A DNA stretch of 64,000 nucleotides, taken from Coriaria nepalensis. Taxonomy: Eukaryota; Streptophyta; Magnoliopsida; Cucurbitales; Coriariaceae. The notes beneath the pieces were generated by a model. It was not told where the DNA came from and did not search any database. It saw only the letters and a list, made by a program, of their open reading frames with translations. A program made the position numbers and the translations under genes. Position 1 is the first letter of the stretch. The number at the start of each line of letters is the position of its first letter. The stretch lies in the NCBI GenBank assembly GCA_027186245.1, contig CP114483.1:4102001-4166000 (forward strand), given 5' to 3'. This document shows, one piece after another, positions 1 through 9,470 of the stretch.

Positions 1-2
1 CA

Positions 3-726
3 TGCAATAACCTTGTACAGAAAACCAAAAGCGAACCAACCAAGGAACATCTTATAACAAGACTGAAAGCTGAAAAGGAAGAATTGGAATCATCAATTAC
101 CCAGGAGAAGATGCTCGCTGTCCAATTAAAGCAAGAATTAACAGAAGCTGGGACCCGTAATACTGACCTTTACAAGGTAACCAGAGGCGCACAAAAAAAA
201 AAAAAGGTTCAGAAAATAATTTTTTGTAACTTTGTTGTCTTAACATTGTAGGAGCTGCAATCTGTACGTGGGCAACTTGCTGCTGAGCAATCAAGGTGTT
301 TCAAGCTAGAGGTAACTGTTCTGGAATTTATAAGCATGTTGGGTATGCATATCAAATGCTAGTTTGGGAATAAAATCCAAATGAGTGCTAGAAAAAATCA
401 TTCTACTCAAAACCACTCAGTTAGAGCCAATAGAATCTTACATAGATTCCAATTACCTACTCAAAATTGTTGTTTCAACCATTTATCCAAATTTGTGGTC
501 ATACGAATTTTATGATCATTACTCTGTGAACCAAAAACAGGTTGACGTAGCAGAGGTTAGACAGAAACTTCAAACGATGGAGGCGTTACAAAAGGAATTA
601 GAACTTCTTCAGCGACAAAAGGCGGCATCTGAAGAAGCCTTGAATACAAAACAAAGGCATAGCTCAGGTGGTGTATGGGGTTGGCTTGCCGGGTCGCCAG
701 GTGAAAAGGGTGATGATACCGCCTAG
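3..726 (+). CDS. ACBP4: Acyl-CoA-binding domain protein, ACBP4/5 type (3' end only)
   Basis: Partial gene entering from the left edge. Three exons can be spliced: 3-176, 252-311 and 541-726 (stop TAG at 724), giving the last 139 residues. They form one long charged coiled coil (EELESSITQEK, VRGQLAAEQSRCFKLE, MEALQKELELLQRQKAASEE) ending in a Gly/Trp-rich tail, SSGGVWGWLAGSP. That tail and the preceding coiled coil are the C-terminal signature of plant cytosolic class IV ACBPs, which carry an acyl-CoA-binding domain, kelch repeats and then this coiled coil. The family binds acyl-CoA esters and links lipid trafficking to stress signalling. The ACB and kelch parts lie outside the window, so the assignment rests on the tail alone. 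Introns are 75 and 229 bp with GT-AG ends. ACBP4 and ACBP5 cannot be told apart here. Confidence 0.85.
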
Positions 727-1582
727 TTTACAAAACTCCTTTTATTTTTATTTCTCTTAAAATTTGGTAGCCAGTGTTTAGATTTTTTGTGCTCACTTAT
801 ATCCCTTTTTGCATCTCTCAAAATATAAAATTCATATACATTTTATTTATTACTTTTTTTTGTCTTCTTATATCCTGATCAATTTCTTTGATATGATTGA
901 AATAATAGAGATCAATGTTTTTGTTAGTTAGAGCAAAGTGTGCATTTCATTGTAATTTCAGGCATGTAGTCTGTGTGTAGTAGTCATATGGCCTTTTATA
1001 ACGAACCACCAATTATTTTTGGACTTTTTATTTATTTTCAGGATGTGAAAATTAAACTAATGTATTTTTCCTGTTTGTAAGTGGAGTTTGCGATCTTAAA
1101 TAAGAGATCAAGTTATTATCATATATGAACTAAATTTACAACTCCAATACGTATCTTAGGTTTCTTCATCAACTCAAATCAATCACATTTTAAATATCTT
1201 AAAACTCTTATAAACAATGTTAATGTATTTTTACACCAAGGTCGGATACTGTCACGTTATGATTTGTGATATGATGAGGACTAAGCCATCGGAAATAAAT
1301 ATTCCGGCCTATTTTAAAAGTTTATTAAACAAAAAAATTATTATTAAAATAAAGTTCTGTATGACGACGTGCCATCTTTTCACTGGCGGTAAGAATTTGT
1401 CCGTAAAGGCGTAAAATTTCTGGGAACAGAAAATTCCAAATCTCATAATTTTCTTACCACCCAAACAGACAAAGATTAGAGTCTCAGACTCTCTCTCCCT
1501 ATTTTAGCCGAGTAGGGTTTTATAATCTCGTACTATCTCCTGCACCTTCCACAGGATACATTCCGAATTGGAACTTCGTATC
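727..1582. other. Spacer between ACBP and PWWP genes
   Basis: AT-rich spacer holding the ACBP 3' UTR and the PWWP gene promoter. A 65-codon open frame at 1217-1414 has no recognisable domain and is probably chance. A CT-rich stretch at about 1488-1500 lies near the probable start of the PWWP leader. Nothing else recognised. Confidence 0.6.
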
Positions 1583-1766
1583 ATGACACTATGACAGTAA
1601 AATGAGATGCCATCTCGTTTCCTGAAGCGGAAGAATCGTCTCTTGGTTTTGGCTTCAATGATATCTGAAACAATGGTTCGGATTTGATGGAAGATTGGAC
1701 AGGCAGAAGATAAGTTTCCCTAACAATTTGATTTGATCGCTAATGACGGGTGGGATAGGTTTTTAA
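1583..1766 (+). promoter_or_regulatory. Cluster of six upstream ORFs in the PWWP gene leader
   Basis: Six ATG-initiated short ORFs lie in the 203 bases before the main ATG: 1583-1594 (3 aa), 1591-1605 (4 aa), 1602-1625 (7 aa), 1607-1687 (26 aa), 1687-1713 (8 aa) and 1743-1766 (7 aa). All terminate before 1786. Several overlap by a few bases; the fourth stop and fifth start share bases 1685-1689. If the leader is unspliced, they would reduce initiation at the main ATG. A leader intron removing some of them cannot be excluded. Confidence 0.55.
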
Positions 1767-1785
1767 CGAAGCTAGGGTTTGTTCG

Positions 1786-4700
1786 ATGGAGTTTGGTATA
1801 GGACCTCCTGAGAGTAAGCTTGAATCAGGGGTTTCTGACAGTGGTAGATCTGGAGAGAGTAGGTTGAGGATTAGTACCGATAATAATGGTGGAGGAGTAG
1901 ATAAGAAATTGAAGTCGGAGAATGTCGATGTGAAGGTTGAAAACTCGGGAGGAGATCGATTTGATGATTATCTGGAGGATCTTTTTGAAACGAAAGACGT
2001 TTCTGACTTTCAACACGATCGATTGGATGCTGGGAGTGATCGAAAGGAGTCCGTAGTAGATTTATTGTCTGAGTTCGATGATTTTGTAGCGAACGACAAA
2101 AGTGGAGCAATAGGCATGGCTGCAACTTCTAGAGCACATAGCTATGGGTTCGAAATTGGAGATATGGTATGGGGAAAGGTAAAATCTCATCCATGGTGGC
2201 CTGGACATATATTTAACGAAGCTTTCGCTTCTTCTTCTGTGAGGCGAACTAGAAGAGAGGGCCATGTTTTGGTAGCTTTCTTTGGTGATAGTAGTTATGG
2301 CTGGTTCGATCCAGCTGAACTTATCCCTTTTGAACCCAATTTTGAGGAGAAATCGCATCAACTGAATTCCAGAACCTTCTTGAAGGCTGTGGAAGAGGCG
2401 ATGGATGAGGTGAGTAGAAGAAGAGGTCTAGGTTTGACTTGTAAGTGTAGAAATCCGTATAGTTTCCGGCCTACGGTTCAAGGGTATGTTGTTGATGTGC
2501 CTGATTTTGAGCCAGGAACTGCTTATTCTTGGGATATGATTAGCAAGGCTCGAGGTAGCTTTGAACCGAATGAGACTCTGTCTTTTGTCCAGCAATTGGC
2601 ACTAGTTCCGCAAGGTGGTGATCAGGGAAGCATTAATTTTTTGAGTAATAAGGCTACTGTTTTTGCTTATAGGAAAGCTGTGTTTGAAGAGTTTGATGAG
2701 ACATATGCTGAGGCATTTGGAATGCCGCCTGGGCTTCCAACCCGTGATCCGGCTGCTGTACCACCACCTCGAGGTACTGATTTTGCAAGCATTTTCGAAA
2801 GATTTATGATGATTATTTTCTCCCGATGCTTCTCTGATTTGGGTTTTAGCTGATCGTGCTTGAATTTACATACTGGAAATTTGTGTCCCCTAAAGATGCA
2901 ACTCTCAAATGTTGGAAAGGGCTACTACACTATATGGTTTCCCCCATGTGGATGTCTTTATCAGCTTGTTTAAGTATTTTGGCTTGTGTGAAAATTTTTA
3001 TTTTTTGAACCTATTATTATTCAAAGTGACAAATAGTGATTTGTTTTTTACTCTATGTTAAGGTTGATGGTTTTAGTACTTGATCTATGAGTCCATTAAG
3101 ATGATGTTAGATGTGCATACTTACATATTTATAATTAAATTCATTTCACAAGTAAACATGATCCCCATATGGATCTAATCAATTTTTGTTGCTTTTTTAT
3201 CAGCTCCTTTGAGTGGTCCACTGGTAATTGCAGAGACTTTGGGTGTTGAAAAGGGTCCAGTGAAGCCTATGAAAGTTAAGGACCCTTCTAAGAAAGATAG
3301 GTACCTCTTCAAGCGACGAGATGAACCTGATAACTCAAAGAACCTTCAAAACAACCAGGGACGAGTAAATTCTGTAGCCCCAGTACCTCTCATGGGATCC
3401 CAAGTAGAACTTGAAGCTGTGGATTATGTGTTGCAAAAGAGGACTCCATATGTGGCCCCTAAGCCTCAAATCCCATCAAAACATGAACAAACTGGGCTTA
3501 TCAGCAGGGACAGCGACGCCATGAGTCTAGATGCATCTAGCAAAGAAGCCGAAACTACCCACGTTGTTACTGAAGTTGCAAAGGTGTATCCTGATAAGGC
3601 ACAAGGTGCTCAGCTTGAAATGGAAGGTATGTCAAGATCAGATGGTGGCACTAGAAGCACTGATTTTTCAGAAATGGGGGATTTTCCAAGGGTGCTAGAT
3701 GGTGGGTCACAATCCATGCAGCAGGAAAAAGAGAGCGGAGTGATTACTAAATCAGATGGAAGTGTTCAGAAATCTGACATTGAAGGTCTGGATAGATCAG
3801 ATCAAGTACAGGCCAGTCAGAGTTTTCTTTTCGATCATTCAGCATCTGTGGCTAAGCGTTCGGATGGAACTGGCTTGATTGGAGGAGTCAAAAAGCTAGA
3901 GGTTAAAAAACGACCTACTGGGGAAATGAGCTCTGATATTTCAGGTGCAGTGGAGAAGAAGAAAAAGAAGAGAGTGATTGGTCCTGAAACAGGCTCTGAA
4001 CAAAAACCCAAGTTTTTGTCCCCGGGAAAAGTTAAGCTTCTCTCAGCAGGAAAATTACCCAGAAAGTCCAACCAGATTGGCTTGGATCGAAAAGAAGATG
4101 CCAGAGTAGAAAAGCAGAAGAAAACAGTTGGATCCTATAGTAGCTTATCTTCTCATTCTGTCATGCCAGTGTTTAGCAAGGCAAATACCGAAATTGAACT
4201 GCCCCAGATTTTGAGTGATTTGCACTCCCTTGCTCTTGATCCTTTCCATGTAATCGAGAAAAACTCTCATGTAAATGTCAGACAGTTCATTTTGCAATTC
4301 CGGTCCCGGGTTTATCAAAAAAGCTTGGCTCAATCACCACCATTAGATAATGATTCAGGTGAAGTATTTTCCCTGGCCAAAACTCAAGTCATCACTACTG
4401 CAACAAATAATCCCCCAAGTGAGCCTGTTAGAGACTTACCATCATCCAAGCCTACTGTAAAACCCATATCTAGGCTCGAAGATCTGAAAAAATCTGGCAG
4501 GAAAAGATTCCCATCTGATCGTCAAGAAGAAATCGCAGCAAAAAGGTTAAAGAAAATGAACGTTATAAAATCTCTGGCTGCGGAAAAGAAAGCTGCCCAA
4601 AAAATACCTGAATCCCAGAAAGGAGAGGAGAAGAATCCAGCTCCTCCGCCAGCATTAATGGTGAAGCCACTGAAGCAAGATTCTGTCAAGAAGGTGGAAT

Positions 4701-5620
4701 CTTCAAAACGGAAGCAAGATTCTTTCAGAAAGATGGAATCTTCAGCAAAGACCGTTAATCCAACCACATTGGTTTTGAAATTCCCTCCAGATACAGCACT
4801 CCCATCTCTTGCTGAGCTAAAGGCGAGATTTGCTCGGTTTGGACCTATCGACCAATCAGGTCTACGAGTTTTCTGGAAATCCTTTACTTGCCGGGTTGTC
4901 TTTCTTCACAAAGGTGATGCTCAAGCTGCTTACAAATATGCGCTCGGAAATACCTCTTTGTTTGGCACTAGTGGCGTTAGATACCAACTTAGAGAAAGTG
5001 AAGCCCCTTCTACTGAAATTTCCGAATCTGGTAGAAGCTGGGGAGAAGATAATAATAATAGTATAAGCAATCCCAATGAGATCATGACTCGGAAATACCT
5101 CACACCTTCACCAACAGTTCAGCTTAAATCAATTCTGAAGAAGTCAACTGGAGATGAGGCGGCAGGTGGTGGGGGTGGTGGGGGTAATGGAAAAGGGACC
5201 CCACGTGTAAAATTCATGTTGGGTGGGGAAGAAAGTAGTAGAAACAACCACCTTAATAGCGCTGCTAGTTCATTACCTTCTTCTGTTGCAATGGATTTTG
5301 ATAGTAACAACTACTTTCATCAAAAGGTTCTTCCGCCATCTCAATTGCCACCTCTTCTTCCTCTACCTCCTCAATTTAATACTTCGACTAGTCCAAATTT
5401 GCATCATTTCGAAATAGCCCAGCCTTTGCCGAGAAACACACAACAAAACCGTATGAGCACAGCATCTAATATAACACCTACTAGTACTACTACTAGTACT
5501 AGCAATGCGATTGAAGAAGTTGATATATCACAGCAGATGCTAAGCCTCTTAACCCGCTGCAACGATGTGGTTACCAACTTGACGGGCTTATTAGGATATG
5601 TCCCCTACCATCCTCTTTGA
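1786..5620 (+). CDS. PDP1: PWWP domain-containing protein (PDP family)
   Basis: Two exons, 1786-2773 and 3204-5620, join in frame (CGA-G/CT) to 1134 aa. The PWWP domain spans about residues 120-185, with the signature SHPWWPG at 134-140; PWWP domains read methylated histone tails and DNA. The segment just after the intron (APLSGPLVIAETLG, then SKKDRYLFKRRDEP) is characteristic of the plant PDP family. PDP proteins work with MSI4/5 and PRC2 in H3K27 methylation and flowering control in Arabidopsis. A divergent RRM-like fold lies at about 848-925 (LVLKFPPDTALPSLAELKARF, read in part). Middle regions are low-complexity and Lys-rich, consistent with a nuclear protein. A poly-Gly run lies near 5165-5190. 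The ATG is the first in this frame that gives a full-length product, and six uORFs precede it. PDP1 is the closest name by memory, but the paralogue is uncertain. Confidence 0.9.
4670..4749 (+). repeat. Imperfect 39-bp tandem duplication inside the PWWP gene
   Basis: Two adjacent in-frame 39-bp units encode KQDSVKKVESSKR and KQDSFRKMESSAK, a recent-looking duplication in the low-complexity linker before the RRM-like domain. It keeps the frame and adds basic and Ser residues. Confidence 0.7.
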
Positions 5621-7830
5621 TGAAAAAAAAAAAAATGGGATCAGGATATATCTATTAAACATGGTGGAATGGAAGTTTTGAGAGATGCGTTTATGGGCTC
5701 AAAATGCTTCTGATGTGTCGAGTTGACAAGAGCTGCTCAATTTTCAAAAGGCGGCTTAGAATTACCTTATTTTGTGTAGCTTTTTTGAGGTTGATGCTAC
5801 ATCATACTGTACTCTATATTCTTAGTTTTGTAATGTTCATCTCCCCTCTCTCTCCAAACCGTTGATGATAATTGTCGGGTTGGCCCCGCTTATACCACCG
5901 ATTCATGGTTTTTCAGTTTTTTCTTATTGTGTTTTGAGTTAGAACTAGAAGGTTAATTTTTTATTTTTCCTAAGACCGGATTATAATAGAATGGGTATTA
6001 GTGTATATTCATGGTCTTGCTTAAGGATAATTAAGTCAATTATGTACCTTAATTAAGGGTTATGTTTAGGACATTTCAAATTCATGTGGGTTCTTTTATT
6101 TGTTTCAAAAAAAAAGAAAAAGAAAAAGAAAAAAAGAAAAGTATGGATCATGGGCCGTCTCTCATGTAAGCAATGGGTTCATTATATTCACATATGTGCG
6201 TATTAATAAGGGTAGTAGTATTCCACGCGCTTGCTTAATAACTCTCATAAATGAAAAAACGTGTAAAATATCTCGTAAGATAATCATACGTCAGCACTTT
6301 TGACAAGTCAGGAGCAAGTCTTCGATGCAGCCTCAGGGATTGATTTAATTTTTGATAAAATATAATTAAAAGTATGAGTGATATTGATGTGTGAGAATAC
6401 ATATTAAAATAGATTTTATGTTAAAAAGGAAAATGAAAAAATATAAATATATATATATATATTAATAGAATTGATTTGGTTTTAATTAATTTAGATTCAA
6501 ATATTTTTTATGTATTTATTGACTAGCGGATTGAATTAATATTAATAAAATAAATAATATATGAAAAATATTGAAAGATTAAAATAAGTAAATAAATAAA
6601 TAACACTCTAATAAAATGAGAAAATTGAAAATAATATATTTAATTTATAATAAAAAAATTAATTTTAAATTAATTTTTCTTTTATAAAAATGATAAATAA
6701 AAAGTTAAATAAACAAAAAAAAAAAAGATGAACGTGTCAAATCTATAACTAATAGATTGTGATTATCACTCAAGTAAGAATTTGGTGTTCTAATTAGTAA
6801 TTCCGAAAAATGAATTTAAAGAAAGACATAATTTATGGAGTAATTTAAAAAAAAAAGTATGGTATAAAACTTTGAGAGAAATTTGTTAGAGCGTAGAAAA
6901 GATTTACGAGTATTGCTCGGTTTTTGTTAATTGTCGGTGATGATTTGTACCTTCACTTTGCTTGCTATTTATAGATAAATGCATTATGCCACTTTTGTAA
7001 ATAAGTTGAAATCAACTTCCAACTCCCCCAAATATGGCGCCACTTTCCTATTTAGTGGTCCCGTTACATTTTTAGGTGGATGGTTATTTGATTCAACTTC
7101 TAATCGAATCAAGTTGACATTGAGTATAAGTTCATTAAAACAACTTTTCCCTTACTTTCTACCAAATCTGATCGATTATATCCTCTCCCTCCTCGAATTT
7201 TAGCCACTTTTTAGAATGAGTTGCAAATAGTCGATTTCTTTCCATTTTTGATTATTTTTTACTGAAATTCTTCATTGATACTTCAATTTTGGCAGAATCT
7301 TCATAGATATTTACATATAGTTTTTCTTTTCTACGGACAATTGAGATCACTCCCACCAAGATCCTTGTGCTCTTAATATATGATTGTCTTTTTGTTACCT
7401 TATTAATTTTTATGACCTCTTATTATTTTGAGAATGATCAAATACTTAATCAAATTAAATCATTTAAGTTTTATTCGATCGATTATATTTAATTATTATC
7501 CGATTAAATTTGATATTTTAATTAATAACTTTAATTAAAATTATTAATTAATTAACTTAATTTAAATTTTCGATCCAATTAATTTTACAACATATCTAAA
7601 AAATTATAATTTCAACTAAATAAAAAGATCTAAATATTTTAATTCTCTAATAATTTTAAATAGAAAATTAACACCCAATCACAGGTAGTCCTTTGATTGT
7701 AGCAATCAGGTTCCGCCGATTATCCAGATTCTCATATATATTCCATATGGCAATCCCAATCTCCCTCTCCCGAAGTTTTGACATTTATTTCCTTTCCTTA
7801 CTTTGACTTTTTACTCTTATATATATACTC
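5621..7830. other. AT-rich intergenic region
   Basis: Holds the PWWP 3' UTR (to roughly 5830), then about 2 kb of A/T-rich DNA with poly-A/T runs, a short AT microsatellite at about 6440-6462 and a less AT-rich patch at about 6900-7210 (open frame 6979-7203, no recognisable domain). No gene, tRNA or conserved element recognised. Confidence 0.6.
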
Positions 7831-7833
7831 CCC

Positions 7834-7858
7834 GTCGGTCCACGCGCACCATACGCGT
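7834..7858 (+). promoter_or_regulatory. DRE/CRT core next to two CGCG boxes upstream of SRC2
   Basis: GTCGGT at 7834-7839 is the reverse complement of ACCGAC, the DRE/CRT element bound by CBF/DREB factors. ACGCGC (7842-7847) and ACGCGT (7853-7858) both fit the VCGCGB box bound by CAMTA factors. All three lie within 25 bp, about 305-330 bp before the SRC2 ATG. CBF and CAMTA both drive cold induction, which suits an SRC2 (cold-regulated) gene. The motifs are seen; binding is inferred. Confidence 0.5.
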
Positions 7859-8008
7859 TTCATCAACTTAATGCTAATAGAATCTAATAAATAAATAAAT
7901 AATTAATTAATTAATTAATTAAAAGGAAGACACCCGGAAACTTCCATTATAAACTAAACCACCTTCGGTTCTCCTAGAAAATATCCAACCGCCTTCCTTT
8001 ACATTTGT

Positions 8009-8009
8009 A

Positions 8010-8054
<45 letters not shown>
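8009..8054 (+). repeat. (AT)n microsatellite in the SRC2 proximal promoter
   Basis: An almost pure TA run, broken once by a C near 8040, sits about 110-150 bp before the SRC2 ATG, where a TATA box would be expected. It may serve as the TATA element and is likely to vary in length between alleles. Confidence 0.7.
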
Positions 8055-8161
8055 GCGCACAAAACGATCCAACCCACCTTCACTTCCATTCATTCTCTCT
8101 CTCAAATTGACTTCGGTTTCCTGTAATTCTTCCTCTTGTACTTGTTTCTGGTCTTTCAATC

Positions 8162-9049
8162 ATGGAGTACAGGCCTCTGGATCTCAAAATCATCAAAGCG
8201 AACAACATCAAGGATGTCAATCTCATGTCAAAGATGGACGTCTACGCCGTCGTTTCCATCTCCGGAGACTACAGCAACATGGCCAATCAAAGAACCTCGG
8301 TCGACAAAGACGGCGGAACAAACCCTAAGTGGAACCACTCGATGAATTTCAGAATCGACGAGGCTTTGGCTCAACAGAATCGTCTCATCCTTAAGATCAA
8401 GCTCATCTCGGATCGCACTCTCGGCGATAGAGAGATCGGAGAGGCGGACGTTCCCATCAAGGAGCTGCTCGATAACGGCGGTGGCGATGCCAAATCTGAG
8501 AAAACCGTTACCTATAGCGTTAGAACGAGCAAGGGTAAGGCGAAAGGTACGATCGATTTCTCGTACAAATTTGGGGAAAAGTATTCGGCAGCAGCAGAGC
8601 CTCCGCCGCATATGACTGAGAAGATGGCGAAGCCGGTGACGGCGTATCCACCTGGTCACGTCGGTTCTAGTGTTCCATACACCCCTGCTCCGCCGGGCGC
8701 GTATGCTCAACCGGGCGCGTATGCTCAACCGGGCGCTTATGCTCAACCTGGCGCTTATGCTCAACCTGGCGCGTATGCTCCACCGCCTCAACACGGGTAT
8801 GGATATCCACCACAGGGCCCACCGCCGCCTGTTTATGGTTATGGTGGCTACGGGGCTCCACCTCAGCCCGGTTACGGATACCCGCCTGTGCAACAGCCAC
8901 AGAAGCCCAAGAAGAGTGGGATAGGTGGAATGGGCTTGGGCCTCGGCGCGGGTTTGCTTGGCGGGTTGCTGGTTGGTGATATGATTTCTGACTTGGGAGA
9001 TTCGGGTTATGATGGCGGGTTTGACGATGGGGGTGGATTTGATTTTTAA
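8162..9049 (+). CDS. SRC2: SRC2-type C2 domain protein (cold-regulated)
   Basis: Intronless, 295 aa. Residues 1 to about 125 form a C2 domain (LDLKIIKANNIKDVN; MDVYAVVSISGD; GGTNPKWNHSMNF; LGDREIGEADVPIKELL), matching soybean SRC2 and related BAP-like plant proteins. C2 domains bind phospholipids, often with Ca2+. Next comes a Pro/Gly/Tyr/Gln-rich region with five PGAYAQ units, then a Gly-rich hydrophobic stretch (GIGGMGLGLGAGLLGGLLVG, about 257-276) and an acidic Gly/Asp tail. In Arabidopsis, SRC2 moves from ER to vacuole and activates RbohF; this is family knowledge. The coding sequence is GC-richer than its surroundings, as is common for intronless stress genes. Cold-type promoter motifs lie upstream. 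Confidence 0.9.
   Translation: MEYRPLDLKIIKANNIKDVNLMSKMDVYAVVSISGDYSNMANQRTSVDKDGGTNPKWNHSMNFRIDEALAQQNRLILKIKLISDRTLGDREIGEADVPIKELLDNGGGDAKSEKTVTYSVRTSKGKAKGTIDFSYKFGEKYSAAAEPPPHMTEKMAKPVTAYPPGHVGSSVPYTPAPPGAYAQPGAYAQPGAYAQPGAYAQPGAYAPPPQHGYGYPPQGPPPPVYGYGGYGAPPQPGYGYPPVQQPQKPKKSGIGGMGLGLGAGLLGGLLVGDMISDLGDSGYDGGFDDGGGFDF
8693..8782 (+). repeat. Five tandem 18-bp units encoding PGAYAQ
   Basis: Units at 8693, 8711, 8729, 8747 and 8765 encode PGAYAQ four times and PGAYAP once. They differ only by silent C/T changes (GCG/GCT, CCG/CCT) except the last codon, so duplication was recent enough for little drift. Confidence 0.9.
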
Positions 9050-9470
9050 TTAATTTTCTGTTTTGAGTTTCATCTGTAAATGAAATGAAGTTTGAGGGGT
9101 TTATTTGTCTTTTCCTTATAAATCGTTTGTATACTTTTTTTTTGAAGTATTATTTTATTTACTATAAAATAAAGAAGAATTAATTTTAATTATATATTTT
9201 TTAATTTTTTAATTAAGAAGAACTTCTTAACGTACTAGTTTCCTTTAACCTAATTTAGCGCTTTTCCAGCTTAACAAACCATCTTTAGCACGACACCTCG
9301 TTCTATTATTCCCTACTACATGTCGTTTTTCTGACATTCGTCTTTTAAACCATCACGAATGGTAAAAACCCACCCACCTGCCCAGGTCCCTGCCACCGTC
9401 AACTACTTAAACCCTCAGAAACCTCCCTCCCTCTATTCTTCTGCAAAACCCCTAAATTCTCTCTCTCCTC
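9050..9470. other. SRC2 3' UTR and ATG18 promoter
   Basis: AT-rich SRC2 3' UTR with AATAAA-like runs near 9165, followed by the ATG18 promoter and a CT-rich leader (about 9423-9470). No clear TATA box; nothing else seen. Confidence 0.5.

Noticed and set aside
97..294. 65-aa minus-strand frame over the ACBP exons
   Set aside because: Shadow of the plus-strand ACBP coiled-coil exons and introns.
1217..1414. 65-aa plus-strand frame in the ACBP-PWWP spacer
   Set aside because: No domain, AT-rich codons, no supporting context; likely chance.
6979..7203. 74-aa frame in the 5.6-8 kb spacer
   Set aside because: No recognisable domain or splice partner. I considered a retroelement remnant but found no motif.
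8228..8893. 221-aa minus-strand frame across SRC2
   Set aside because: Antisense shadow of the GC-rich SRC2 coding sequence; Arg-rich composition is typical of such shadows.
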